A DNA stretch of 64,000 bases from Luteibacter aegosomatis (GCF_023078455.1 NZ_CP095740.1:2282001-2346000); one strand, 5' to 3'; shown: positions 37,242-46,993, counted from the first letter of the stretch. Made by a program: numbers and translations. Notes: a model not told the origin generated them from the letters alone.

Positions 37242-38147
37242 ATGGATGCCTTGACTCGCGTCCTCGAGCTGATGCGCATGCAGGGCGTCCTCGACCTGCG
37301 CTGCCAGATCGGCGGCACTTTCGATCTCGATCATGACCCGCTGCCGGCTGGCGAGGCACCGTTTCATCTGGTGCTGTCCGGTGCCGGTCGCATCGAGTTG
37401 CCCGGCTCGCCGCCGGTGGAGCTGCACGCGGGCGATCTCGTCGTCATGCCACACGGCGCGAGCCATCGGGTGGTCGACGCGGGAGGCGCCACGTCCAGGA
37501 ACGCGATGGAACTGGACACCTCGGGCCTGATGCCGGTGAGGCGCAACGGCGAGGACGTATCGCTCGACATCCTGTGTGGCCGCTTCCTCTTCGCGCCGGA
37601 AGTTTCCCGTTGGCTTTTCGAGTCGTTGCCGCCCGTGCTCCAGGTCAACCTGTCCACGACGCATGGCCTGGAAGCGCTTTCGGGCATCGTGGCGGTGTTC
37701 CGCGACGAAGTGGCGAAGCAGCCCCCCGGCGCGATGGCCGTGGTGACGGCGCTGACCCAGGCGCTGTTCGTGTTCGCCCTGCGCGAACACCTCGACGACG
37801 CACGGGCCCTGCCGTCGTTTCTCGCGCTCCTCGCCGATCCACGCCTTTCCCGTGCCATGACGGCCATGATGAAAGAGCCCGAGCGCGAGTGGACGGTCTC
37901 GTCGCTGGCCGAACATGCGGCGATGTCGCGTGCCACGTTCGCCCGTCATTTCGAAGCCAGGGCGAACATGGCGCCGCACGAGACGCTCACCTTGCTGCGC
38001 ATGCATCTCGCGGGCGAACTCCTGCGCCGTACCAACCTCAGCGCCGGCGCGATCGCCGACCGCGTCGGCTATCGTTCCGAATCGGCGTTCGGCAAGGCGT
38101 TCGTCCGCGCCATGGGGCAGACGCCGGCGCGTTATCGCAGGCAGTGA
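37242..38147 (+). CDS. AraC-family regulator with cupin sensor domain
   Basis: A 301-residue protein from the ATG at 37242. The N-terminal cupin (AraC_binding-type; GEAPFHLVLSGAGRIELPG, then GDLVVMPHGASH) is followed by two helix-turn-helix units at about 200-300 (SSLAEHAAMSRATFARHF and AIADRVGYRSESAFGKAF), ending in the usual GQTPARYRR. The family typically binds a small ligand and controls a neighbouring gene, here perhaps ompW, 67 bp upstream on the same strand. The ribosome site is weak. Confidence 0.9.
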   Translation: MDALTRVLELMRMQGVLDLRCQIGGTFDLDHDPLPAGEAPFHLVLSGAGRIELPGSPPVELHAGDLVVMPHGASHRVVDAGGATSRNAMELDTSGLMPVRRNGEDVSLDILCGRFLFAPEVSRWLFESLPPVLQVNLSTTHGLEALSGIVAVFRDEVAKQPPGAMAVVTALTQALFVFALREHLDDARALPSFLALLADPRLSRAMTAMMKEPEREWTVSSLAEHAAMSRATFARHFEARANMAPHETLTLLRMHLAGELLRRTNLSAGAIADRVGYRSESAFGKAFVRAMGQTPARYRRQ

Positions 38148-38307
38148 TGCTTGATGCGGTAAACGTGGTTACGGCATCGGCTTGAGCCGTTCCACGGCCG
38201 AACATTCCCTGGCGGCTCCGTAACAACTTGCGCATTGACGTGCAATAACCTGCCATCTTAGCCTTTTCGTGGTCGGTGCTGGCCGGCATACAGGGAACAG
38301 GGAAAGC

Positions 38308-41300
38308 ATGTTGAAGCAGATTTTTGCGCCTGGACAAGGTGTTGGTGGTCGTGCGCGCCTCTCGTACGTTCTTGGTGCCGTCATGATGCTGGTCGCGCCG
38401 CTCATGGCCGCCCGCGCGCAGTCGGTCACCCCCGAAGACGAGTACCGAAAGCTCATCAAGGTGAGTGAAGACATCCAGCCGCTGGGCGATACGCCCTTCG
38501 GCGAGCAGATCAGCCTCTACGACGGCACCCTCTCGTTCCACCAGGTGGACGTGACCGTACCGGGTACGGGGCCGACCATCAGCGTGGGGCGCGAATTCAC
38601 CTTTCACGCCTATAACGATCGTCCCGACCTGCAGAACCTCGCGTTCGGCGATTGGGACATCGATCTGCCGCAGATCGTCACGGCGACCGCCAATCAGAAC
38701 AACGTGCGTGGCTGGGCGGTCAAAGGCACCAATTCCGGCGCCATCTGTTCCGCGTTCGAGGCGCCGCCGACCGTAGCGCGACCGGTGGGCGATTCGAAGC
38801 GTGCCGACTGGGAACCGGATACATGGTGGCAGGGAACCCAGTTGCACATCCCCGGCGCGGGCAGTCAGGAAATGTTGTTCCGCACCTCCGGGACGGCGCC
38901 GTCGGTGAACGGTCTGAGCTTTCCCATCGTGACGAAGGGTGACTGGTCCGTGGGATGCCTGGCGCAGGCGAGCAACGACACGACGCACGAGGGCTTCCTT
39001 GCCGTCTCGCCCGACGGCACGAAGTACTGGCTGGACCATCTGTCCTATCGCTACATGCCCGCGATGAAGCGCCCCCTTGGATCGTCTTCGGCCAGCGCGG
39101 CGGTGCGTACCGATGCACGGCTGACGCCGCTTGTCTCCATCGACGATTCGCTGGTCCGGCGCGAAGGGCGGATGCTCGTGACGAGGATCGAGGACCGGTT
39201 CGGAAACTGGGTGAGCTACACGTATAGCGGAGACCTGGTTACCGACATCGTCGCCAGCGATGGTCGTCATGTTGCCATTGCTTACCAGTCGGGGACGCCG
39301 CGGGTGGCCAGCGTATCGGTGCAAGGCGGTGCGTCGGGCGTGCGGACGTGGACCTACGGATACGCCTTGTCGAGCCAGAACCCCATGTACCAGATCAACA
39401 CGCTGACGACGGTGCGACAACCGGACGGCTCGACGTGGTCGCTCAACCTTGATCCGTTCAACTCGGCCGCCGTGGAGACGGTGGATAGCGGATCGTGCAA
39501 TGCCATCGGTATTCCCGTTAACGCGAGCACGGCGTATACGGCACAGATGACCCACCCCTCGGGACTCACGGGCACGTTTCGCGTGGCGATCACCAAGCGC
39601 GGTCGCTCTTACGTTCCCCAACTCTGCGAAGCGGGACCGAATATCGATCCCTTGCCCAATGTTTCGGGGACATGGGCCAGCCTTCCCGATGCTTCCTACG
39701 CCGTGTCGCTCACGCAGCGGCAGCTCTCCGGCGCCGGCATCGGCACACTGACCTGGAACTACGCCTACTCGCCGCCGAACGACAGCTGGAACCAGGACTG
39801 CGTGGGCGGTTGCGCGTCCACCGTGTGGACCAAGATCACGTACCCCGACGGTCACGCCGAGCGAAGCACGTTCAGCAACAGATATGACTGGACCGAGAGC
39901 CTCCTGCAGTCCGAAGAGGTTTTCGACGGCGATGTCGACGTGTCTGCGCGGCGCAGGCTCGTTCAGTACGGTTACGTCAGCCCCAACCCGGGGGTCGACG
40001 GCCGTGCTTCGGCCTATCCGACCACGGTGGGCAACGATGACGTGAATCGGATGAATCGCGCGCAGCTTTTGCAGCGGTTTCCGCTGGGAAGCCGTACGAC
40101 GTACGTCGATAGCGACGCGTTCACCTGGAACGTTCAAGCCTTCGACAGCATGGCACGGGCCAGCCAGGTACAGCGTTACAGCTCCACCGGCTATGGCGTG
40201 GTCGAACGCACGACATTTCAGGATGACTATGCGCGCAGCGTGCTGGGTCTCCCTTCGGAGTCGGACAACCTCACCACCGGCGAGACCGTCAGCCACAACG
40301 TCTACGACACCAGTAGTCTGACCCTTTCGGAACGCTACCGCTTCGGTCGCAAGGTGATGGGCTATACCTTCAACGCGCAGGGACAGCTAGCGACGTTCAC
40401 CGACGGTAACAACCACACCACCGGATTGTCGAACTACAAGCGCGGCATTCCACAATCCATCGTCTATCCGGACGGTACGTCGCAGTCCATCGGCGTGAAC
40501 GACTTCGGCGAGGTAGCTTCCATTACCGATCAGTCCGGGGCGACGACGTCGTACGGCTACGACGCGATCGGACGCGTCTCGAGCATCGGATATCCCGTCG
40601 GCGACTCCGTGGCATGGGCGCCGAAGACGTTCGTCTATTCGTACATCGGCGACGCCCGTGGCCTGGGTGGTCCCCATTGGATGCGTCTTGTCACGCAGGG
40701 CAATTGGAGCCAGCGTACCGACTACGACGCTTTGCTCAGAGCGAAGACGCTCGGTACGGCGGAGGCCAACAGCGGAGCGGGATACGTATCGTCGCGCACG
40801 GATTACGACTGGGCAGGACGCAAGACGTTCCAGTCCTATCCTGTCGACGGGGCACCGGACATCAACGGGATGGTGCTGGGTGTCGTGACGCGATATGACG
40901 CCTTGGGGCGTCCGATCCAGCAGTTCCAGGCTTCGGAGTCGGGCGATCTGCTGACGTCGACGTCGTATCCGCAGGGCATGGCGAGGCGGGTGACCGATCC
41001 GAAGGGCAATGTCACCACGAGCTACTTCCAGGCATTTGATGAGCCTTCCTACGACAGTATCGTTCGCGTCGAAGCACCGGAAGGTGTCGTTCAGACCATC
41101 ACGCGCGACGTCTACGGCAATCCGTTGTCGATCGCCCAAGGCGCGGCCGGTCAATCGGTGACCAAGACCATGACCTATGACGGCGAGAAACGTCTGTGCC
41201 GTACGTGGGAGCCCGAATCGGGCAGCGAAATCATGGCCTACGACGGTGCGGATAATCTCGCGTGGAGCGTATCCGGCGCGTCGTTCAACGCTGCCGGTTG

Positions 41301-43764
41301 CGGGCAGGACCAGGTCGCCGACGCGATGAAGACGGTTCGTGGCTACGATGCCATGAATCGCGTGACCTCCGTGGTCTACCCGTCGGGTACCGAATCGAGC
41401 ACGTTTACCTATGACTCGCGCGGCAATCCCGCGACCGCGACGGCGGGGATGGTCGGTTGGACCTTCGGCCGCAACCGCTTGGGTTTGCTTACGAGCGAGA
41501 TCCTTTCGGTGGACGGCTGGAGTTGGGGCATTGGGTACGTCTACGATTCGAAGGGTGCCTTGAGTTCGATGACCTATCCCGATGGCGAGTCGGTCGCCTA
41601 CAGCCCCAACGGCTTAAGGCAGCCTACGCAAGCCGGCAACTACGTCCATGGTGTCGCCTATTTCGCGGACGGTGACGTGAAGTCCTATGCCATGGGCAAC
41701 GGAGCGCTCTATTCGGCGGACAAGAATGCACGCAACCTGCTTCACAATTTCACCTATGGAATCAGCAGCCCGAACGTGAGCGAGGATTTCGCCTACGACG
41801 CCAACGGCAACGTCAGCCAGATCACGGACCAATCGGGTTCGGCGCAACGTACCAAGGCCATGGGCTACGATGGGCTCAACCGGCTCGTGTCCGCCACGGC
41901 GGCTCAGCTGTGGGGCACCGAAAGCTACACCTACGACACCCTCAACAACATCCTTACGCTGACCAACGGTAGCGGCACCAACACGTACAGCTACGATGCA
42001 AACAACCTGTTGGCATCGATCAGCCGTGCCGGCGCCCAGGTGCACGCGTTCCAATACGACGCCCGAGGGAACACCGTCGGCAAGGACGGGCAGGTCATGA
42101 ACTTCGACTTCGCCAACCGCCTTACATCGATTTCTGGGAAGGGCACATACACCTACGACGCGGCCGGTCGTCGCGTCAAGAAGGTGACGCCCCAGGGCAC
42201 GACCTACTATGCCTACAACGCGGCCGGGCAGCTGATGTGGGAGTACGACCCGACCACGACGAACGGCACCGATTACATCTATCTCGGCAAGAAGCTCGTC
42301 GCCGACAGGAAGGCGTCGACATCGACGGTCGTGGGGCAAATCGAGGGTCTTACCGGCGACAACACAGCGCTCGTGGGCTGGGCATGTTCCTCCGGCTGGG
42401 GGCCGTCGATCGACGTGCATCTCTACGTGGCGGGCGATGCTTCCTCCGGCGGCACGTTCGTCGGTGCCTACCACGCCGACGTATCCAGTGAGGCGGCGGT
42501 ACAGCAGGCCTGCCATTCGTCCGGCACTGCACATCGCTTCAGTATCCCCTTGACCGACGCAAATCGGGTTCAGTTCGTCACGCAGACCCTGGTGGTCTAT
42601 GGTATTTCCCCCGTAGGCAACGCCAACCTCACGCTGGGCAACTCGGGCGTGTTCCGCATGCCCGCGTCGTCGCTTGCTCCCCCGGCGCCCGCCTCGCTGA
42701 GTACCTCCGTTTCCGCCGACCAGTCGACGATCACTGTCAGTTGGCCTGCGTCCTCGGCGGCGACCAGCTACAAGGTGGACCGGTCGTATAATGGCCAAGC
42801 GTGGGTCTCCGTCTGGCAGGGGGCCGCGACGGCAGCCTCACTGGGCGGAGCGGTCGACGGCAACTACGTCTTTCGGGTCTGGGCATGCAACGATCACGCG
42901 TGCAGCGCGCCGACGACTTCTGGCGCGGTGCATATCGCTCACATCCCCGCCGCGCCCTCGGCCATCAACGTGCCTGTGCAGTCGTCCGGTGGAGTGGCGG
43001 CCAGCTGGCCGACGACGTCATTCGCGACGTCTTACCAGGTGGAACACACCACGGACGGCAACTGGGCCACGATCTATAACGGCGCAGGTACCTCGGCGTC
43101 CTTTAGTGAAGGCAGGACGGCGAACTGGTATTACCGGGTCAAGGCCTGCAATGCCAACGGATGTGGCGGCTACGCGACGAGCGGGGCGGTGTCCGTCGTA
43201 CTTCCACCGACGCAGGTGCCGAGCTTGTTCGGCGGCGGAACATCCAATAGCGGTGCCTACGGCCTCAGCTGGAGCGGGACAGGCGATGCCACGTCTTATA
43301 ACTTGCTCGAAAGCGTCAATGGCGGAGGCTGGACGGCGGTACAGAACAACGCCGCGCAGAGCTGGTCGACCAGCGGAAGGGGCAACGGTTCCTACGCCTA
43401 CATGGTGCAGGGCTGCAATCGAAGTGGATGCGCCGGCTGGAGCAACCAGGTCACCGTCAACGTAGCGCATCTTCCCGATGTCCCGCCGAACGCGGATGCC
43501 ACCACCAGTGGCCCATCGTACAAGCCGATGGTCCACGTGACGTGGGGCGCGGCAAACTACGCCACTCGTTACGAGTTGAACGAAACGAACCAGCAGAACC
43601 AGGTCACCCTGGTCTATTCGGGCACCAACCTCAGCTGGTCGGCGTTCCGGAATTACACGGGTGAACTCCGTTACAACGTCAGGGCCTGCAACGACGTGGG
43701 CTGCTCGGCGTGGAGCTTCACGACCGAGGTGGACCTGATTTCCGGAGGCGGCCGTGGTCCGTGA
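38308..43764 (+). CDS. RHS/YD-repeat protein with C-terminal fibronectin-III domains, lacking an RHS core end
   Basis: A 1818-residue secreted protein from the ATG at 38308 (GGGAAA upstream). Signal peptide about 1-38 (VLGAVMMLVAPLMAARAQ). Dozens of YD repeats (patterns such as GRVSSIGYPVGDSV and TYTYDAAGRRVKKV) run from about residue 280 to 1340, forming the shell that in RHS proteins encloses a toxin. After YIYLGKKLVADR comes a separate domain (TALVGWACSSGWGPSIDVHLY) and then about four fibronectin-III repeats (about 1450-1810). It stops there without the usual DPxG core and toxin; those are in the next gene, which overlaps the stop. Part of this gene (42366-43035) is duplicated at 45627-46295. 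Confidence 0.9.
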   Translation: MLKQIFAPGQGVGGRARLSYVLGAVMMLVAPLMAARAQSVTPEDEYRKLIKVSEDIQPLGDTPFGEQISLYDGTLSFHQVDVTVPGTGPTISVGREFTFHAYNDRPDLQNLAFGDWDIDLPQIVTATANQNNVRGWAVKGTNSGAICSAFEAPPTVARPVGDSKRADWEPDTWWQGTQLHIPGAGSQEMLFRTSGTAPSVNGLSFPIVTKGDWSVGCLAQASNDTTHEGFLAVSPDGTKYWLDHLSYRYMPAMKRPLGSSSASAAVRTDARLTPLVSIDDSLVRREGRMLVTRIEDRFGNWVSYTYSGDLVTDIVASDGRHVAIAYQSGTPRVASVSVQGGASGVRTWTYGYALSSQNPMYQINTLTTVRQPDGSTWSLNLDPFNSAAVETVDSGSCNAIGIPVNASTAYTAQMTHPSGLTGTFRVAITKRGRSYVPQLCEAGPNIDPLPNVSGTWASLPDASYAVSLTQRQLSGAGIGTLTWNYAYSPPNDSWNQDCVGGCASTVWTKITYPDGHAERSTFSNRYDWTESLLQSEEVFDGDVDVSARRRLVQYGYVSPNPGVDGRASAYPTTVGNDDVNRMNRAQLLQRFPLGSRTTYVDSDAFTWNVQAFDSMARASQVQRYSSTGYGVVERTTFQDDYARSVLGLPSESDNLTTGETVSHNVYDTSSLTLSERYRFGRKVMGYTFNAQGQLATFTDGNNHTTGLSNYKRGIPQSIVYPDGTSQSIGVNDFGEVASITDQSGATTSYGYDAIGRVSSIGYPVGDSVAWAPKTFVYSYIGDARGLGGPHWMRLVTQGNWSQRTDYDALLRAKTLGTAEANSGAGYVSSRTDYDWAGRKTFQSYPVDGAPDINGMVLGVVTRYDALGRPIQQFQASESGDLLTSTSYPQGMARRVTDPKGNVTTSYFQAFDEPSYDSIVRVEAPEGVVQTITRDVYGNPLSIAQGAAGQSVTKTMTYDGEKRLCRTWEPESGSEIMAYDGADNLAWSVSGASFNAAGCGQDQVADAMKTVRGYDAMNRVTSVVYPSGTESSTFTYDSRGNPATATAGMVGWTFGRNRLGLLTSEILSVDGWSWGIGYVYDSKGALSSMTYPDGESVAYSPNGLRQPTQAGNYVHGVAYFADGDVKSYAMGNGALYSADKNARNLLHNFTYGISSPNVSEDFAYDANGNVSQITDQSGSAQRTKAMGYDGLNRLVSATAAQLWGTESYTYDTLNNILTLTNGSGTNTYSYDANNLLASISRAGAQVHAFQYDARGNTVGKDGQVMNFDFANRLTSISGKGTYTYDAAGRRVKKVTPQGTTYYAYNAAGQLMWEYDPTTTNGTDYIYLGKKLVADRKASTSTVVGQIEGLTGDNTALVGWACSSGWGPSIDVHLYVAGDASSGGTFVGAYHADVSSEAAVQQACHSSGTAHRFSIPLTDANRVQFVTQTLVVYGISPVGNANLTLGNSGVFRMPASSLAPPAPASLSTSVSADQSTITVSWPASSAATSYKVDRSYNGQAWVSVWQGAATAASLGGAVDGNYVFRVWACNDHACSAPTTSGAVHIAHIPAAPSAINVPVQSSGGVAASWPTTSFATSYQVEHTTDGNWATIYNGAGTSASFSEGRTANWYYRVKACNANGCGGYATSGAVSVVLPPTQVPSLFGGGTSNSGAYGLSWSGTGDATSYNLLESVNGGGWTAVQNNAAQSWSTSGRGNGSYAYMVQGCNRSGCAGWSNQVTVNVAHLPDVPPNADATTSGPSYKPMVHVTWGAANYATRYELNETNQQNQVTLVYSGTNLSWSAFRNYTGELRYNVRACNDVGCSAWSFTTEVDLISGGGRGP

Positions 43765-44791
43765 CAGGAGCGTTGTCAACTTGAATAAGCCAAGCCAGTT
43801 CAAGCGCGCCACCATCCGCGGCAGCGCGCTTGTCACGTTCATATTGCTCATCTTCGCCCTGCTGTGCTGCCTCACTGGCCCAGCACATGCGGCCACCCCG
43901 AAGGTGACCTATTACTACACCGACCCGCAGGGTACGGTGCTGGCGAAGGCCGACGAGCAGGGCAACATCATCAGCCGATCCGATCGTAAGCCGTATGGCG
44001 AGCAGGTGATGGGTACGCCGGAAGATGGGCCGGGGTATACCGGGCATCTAGACGACCCAGACTCTGGCTTGATCTATATGCAAGCCAGGTACTACGACTC
44101 CGTCGTAGGCCGGTTCATCAGTGTAGATCCGCATGTTCCTGTTGCTGGTGACCTAGCAAAGGTCAACCGTTTTGTATACGTAAACGACAACCCTGCTGGC
44201 ATGACCGACCCAGATGGCAGAGAGGCGGCTTGTGTAAGCCAGCCTTCCCACTGTCGAAGCATGGGCGAGGGAATCGTCGAGGCTCCCGGCGCGATTGCCG
44301 ATGTGGCCGAGAGCGTGAATGAGAACGTCATCACTCCGATTATTGCCGCCAACCCTGCAGCCTTCGAGGAAGCATCGCTCGCACTGAAAGGTGTGTCGAG
44401 CGCCATGCGCGCTATCTCTATGGCGCGCGCCGCGGAGACGGCAGTCGAGTCAGCAGAGGTGCCGCTGGCGACTGCCGAGGTCGCTTCAGGTGAGTTTTCG
44501 GTCATCGACTGGAGCGGCTATCCTAGCGAAGTACCTCGTCCAGAGGGGACGCTCCGTGTTGTCAGTGGTGAGGAGTATCGGGCGGTCAGGAGGGCTGCAA
44601 ATAGTGCCAATCAGGCGATACGTCGAGACCAAGGACTGATCGGCAAGGCAGTAGACGTGCACGAAGTGAAGCCCGTCAAGTTTGGTGGTAGCCCTACTGA
44701 TCCCGCGAACAAGGTTATCCTTCCACGGGATATCCACCAGAAAGTAGTTACGCCGTGGTGGAATCAGTTTCAGAAGAATATTGGTGCCTAG
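43754..44791 (+). CDS. Separate RHS core plus HNH-like nuclease toxin, with its own signal peptide
   Basis: Up to 345 residues. The frame opens at a GTG overlapping the RHS stop, but a TTG at 43781 after CAGGAG is a likely true start. A signal peptide or anchor (FILLIFALLCCLTGPAHAA) is followed by the RHS-associated core (YYYTDPQGTVLAKADEQGN; YMQARYYDSVVGRFISVDPH; NDNPAGMTDPDGR) and a variable linker. The C-terminal toxin has a His-Asn-His pattern (VHEVKPVKFGG, then NKVILPRDIHQKVV and a WW pair) like HNH/His-Me finger nucleases. Rhs toxins are normally fused to their shell; here the tip is a separate exported product. The SUKH-type immunity gene follows 8 bp later. Base composition falls from here onward, a sign of transfer. 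Confidence 0.82.
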   Translation: MVRDRSVVNLNKPSQFKRATIRGSALVTFILLIFALLCCLTGPAHAATPKVTYYYTDPQGTVLAKADEQGNIISRSDRKPYGEQVMGTPEDGPGYTGHLDDPDSGLIYMQARYYDSVVGRFISVDPHVPVAGDLAKVNRFVYVNDNPAGMTDPDGREAACVSQPSHCRSMGEGIVEAPGAIADVAESVNENVITPIIAANPAAFEEASLALKGVSSAMRAISMARAAETAVESAEVPLATAEVASGEFSVIDWSGYPSEVPRPEGTLRVVSGEEYRAVRRAANSANQAIRRDQGLIGKAVDVHEVKPVKFGGSPTDPANKVILPRDIHQKVVTPWWNQFQKNIGA

Positions 44792-44799
44792 GAAAACTC

Positions 44800-45207
44800 A
44801 TGAATCGAAATCGATTTCTTCAGGAATGGATCCCAAATGAGCCGCTGGCTCAGGAAGATCTCAACCAGCTGAAGAGCGATAGCCGCATGCCCGATGATTA
44901 CTCTAAATTCATCGAAGGATGCAATGGCGGCGAGGGTATCGTAGGACCGAACTATCTCATCCTCTGGCGGTATGAAGAGGCGGTTGAACTGAATAAGGAG
45001 TATGAAGTCGAGGTTTATGCGCCAGGTCTTTTCTTGATTGGTTCGAGCGGCGGCGGAGAGGCTTTTGGTTACGATCTGCGGGATTCGACTGGTTCGGTCG
45101 TGATGGTTCCGTTTATAGGTTTGGGGTGGAAGGACGCGATAGTCGTCGCCAAGGATCTCGAAGGACTGTTCGATGCGTTAGGTCAGGACACTATCTATGA
45201 CGGATGA
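44800..45207 (+). CDS. SMI1/KNR4 (SUKH) family immunity protein
   Basis: A 135-residue protein from the ATG at 44800 with AGGAAAACTC upstream. It shows the SUKH pattern: PDDYSKFIEGCNGGEG near the start, a central LILWRYEEAVELNKEYEV, and the GLFLIGSSGGGEAFGYDLR core near residue 80. SUKH proteins are the commonest immunity proteins of contact-dependent nuclease toxins, and this one directly follows the HNH-like tip, so it should bind and neutralise that toxin in the cytosol. Confidence 0.88.
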   Translation: MNRNRFLQEWIPNEPLAQEDLNQLKSDSRMPDDYSKFIEGCNGGEGIVGPNYLILWRYEEAVELNKEYEVEVYAPGLFLIGSSGGGEAFGYDLRDSTGSVVMVPFIGLGWKDAIVVAKDLEGLFDALGQDTIYDG

Positions 45208-45394
45208 AGTCGGGAAGGGAAAAGTATCGCCTGATCAATGCGAATTGTTCTATGTCACGCCACTCTTACTCGGTGGTGACCCAGACGACCCCAAGAACCG
45301 AGTCTGGTTGACTCGTGCTCAGCATATTGAAGCTGTTCGATACTGGAACGGCATTTTGGCTGATTTGAGATCTGACAAAACAGAAGATCCTTAA
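45197..45394 (+). CDS. 65-aa protein resembling the toxin catalytic region (HNH-like without the first His)
   Basis: Its start lies inside the end of the SUKH gene (11-bp overlap), so the two are probably translated together. The segment VTPLLLGGDPDDPKNRVWL plus RAQHIEAVRYWN lines up with the toxin end VKPVKFGGSPTDPANKVIL plus RDIHQKVVTPWWN: the Pro, GG, Pro, DP, Asn, Leu, Arg, His, Val and Trp-Asn positions agree, but the toxin's first His (HEV) is Phe-Tyr here. It may be an inactive relative of the nuclease acting as a decoy or co-immunity factor, or a remnant of an older tip. Function unproven. Confidence 0.65.
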   Translation: MTDEVGKGKVSPDQCELFYVTPLLLGGDPDDPKNRVWLTRAQHIEAVRYWNGILADLRSDKTEDP

Positions 45395-45503
45395 TCCTTT
45401 ACATGGTCCTTTGGGATTAATAGATACCTCGAGGTGCATCGAGCGTCGTACCAGCGCAGGCCGGTGCTTATCTCCGTCAGCCAGTCTTGCCGCACACGCG
45501 GCT

Positions 45504-45626
45504 CTAGAGCTTGTAATTCACCCCGAACATCACCGTCCGCCCGAACGTGTCGTATTCCAACGGCCGGCCGACCTTCTCGTTGTTCGGCAACGACGAGATC
45601 TGCTCCGTCTTCACCGGCGAGTTGGT
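45504..45626 (-). pseudogene. Detached 3' end of a TonB-dependent receptor gene (direct repeat of 47736-47858)
   Basis: 123 bp matching the last 123 bp of the intact receptor gene, with two differences by my reading. On the minus strand it still reads as the final 40 residues (ending FGVNYKL and a TAG stop), but nothing precedes it. At 45626/45627 it changes abruptly into a copy of RHS fibronectin sequence on the opposite strand. With the intact copy it forms direct repeats flanking the 2.1-kb Fic-toxin module. Confidence 0.88.
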
Positions 45627-46440
45627 AGCGCTCGTGGGCTGGGCGTGTTCCTCTGGCTGGGGGCCTTCGATCGACGTGCACCTCTACGTGGCGGGCGATG
45701 CGTCCTCCGGCGGAACGTTCGTTGGCGCCTACCACGCCAACGTGTCCAGTGAGGCCGCGGTCCAGCAGGCGTGCCATTCGTCCGGAACCGCGCATCGTTT
45801 CAGTATCCCCCTGACCGACGCCAATCGGGTGCAGTTCGTTGCGCAGACCCTGGTGGTCTACGGCATTTCCCCATAGGCAATGCCAACCTCACGCTAGACA
45901 ACTCGGGCGTGTTCCGCATGCCGGCCTCGTCGCTTGCTCTGCCGGCGCCCGCCTCGATAAGCACTTCCGTCTCCACCGATCAGTCGATGATTTTCTTCAC
46001 TTGGCCGGCGTCTTCAACGGCCACCCGTTACAAGGCGGAGCGGTCATATAACGGCCAGGCATGGGTCTTGCTCGGTGAAACAACCGCTACGGTAGGCTCA
46101 CAGGACTCGTCGGCCGACGGCGACTATGTTACTCGCGTATGGGCATGCAATGAGCATGCGTGCAGTGCGCCGACGGTATCGGGCAAGGTGCACATCGCGC
46201 ATATTCCCGCCGCACCGTAGGCCGTCAACGTGCCGGCGCAATCGTCCGGCGCCGTGGCGGTCAGCTGGCCCGCGACGGCGTTCGCGACGTCTTACGCCTC
46301 GGACGTTTATGGGTTTTCTCGCTACGTATATGGTTCGAATAGCCCTTTCGTCAGGACCGATCCCACTGGCTTATCGGATGAGTGCAGCGCAGCTTGCAGA
46401 AAGCTCAGACAGTTAGCGGACTCGATGGGAGTGAGTGGCG
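45627..46440 (+). pseudogene. Decayed RHS segment (fibronectin repeats plus core end) of a displaced tip
   Basis: 45627-46295 copies 42366-43035 of the large RHS gene but is one base shorter; the loss near 45875 shifts the frame after VVYGISP. An in-frame TAG at 46218 replaces a TCG. At 46295 the copy stops inside a fibronectin repeat and joins an RHS core end (YGFSRYVYGSNSPFVRTDPTG). Near 46435 the frame shifts again into the Fic-toxin frame. It has no start of its own and cannot make an RHS shell. Confidence 0.85.
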
Positions 46441-46986
46441 CTTTTAGAGGACAGCGGTGGCGGGTCTGGACTGCTAGGGCAATCTACAGCGACGTTGAAC
46501 GAGCTCAATGGCGAAGCCGAAGTATCTGCCGCTGGACAAATCACAGCTGTAGCGTCTTCCGCGGACGCATTACCTGGTGCCACGTTTGCTGCATGTATGG
46601 GAGGGGGAGACTGTACTGGAGCGGAGATTGCAGCTGCCGCAGCAGCTATGCTTCCGATGGAATTCGAGCTAGGAATCGAAGCCAATGAAATTATCGCAAT
46701 CAATAAGCTCCATGCGGACGGAGTGGTCCGAGCCGACATACATGTTGAAACCACTATCGTAAACATGGCCTATCGGGAAGGAAAATTAGCTAGGGCAGTA
46801 GCCGCAATACGTGATATAGCTGGGTCGCATGTTTTTGAGGATGGAAACAAGAGAACTGCATACGACGTGGCGTACAAATTGCTTGGAGGTAAGATTGATC
46901 CGCAGAAGCTGCGTGGGGTCGTCGCGGATGCGGCGATCCATAAGATAAACACTGCAGAAGAAATTGAGGCTGCATTGGATCGTTAG
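46435..46986 (+). CDS. Fic/Doc-domain toxin of the displaced RHS tip
   Basis: A 183-codon frame opening at a GTG without a convincing ribosome site. The C-terminal half carries a Fic/Doc motif, SHVFEDGNKRTA (His132 to Arg140), with catalytic His and the GNKR anion/nucleotide loop. Fic proteins transfer AMP or phosphate groups to target proteins. The first 80 residues are Gly/Ala-rich, like the linker of an RHS toxin tip. It is one frame away from the RHS core end that precedes it, so as it stands it is probably silent or expressed only after recombination or recoding. Base composition is clearly lower in GC than the surroundings. The next gene is its likely immunity partner. Confidence 0.7.
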   Translation: MALLEDSGGGSGLLGQSTATLNELNGEAEVSAAGQITAVASSADALPGATFAACMGGGDCTGAEIAAAAAAMLPMEFELGIEANEIIAINKLHADGVVRADIHVETTIVNMAYREGKLARAVAAIRDIAGSHVFEDGNKRTAYDVAYKLLGGKIDPQKLRGVVADAAIHKINTAEEIEAALDR

Positions 46987-46993
46987 AGAGGTT

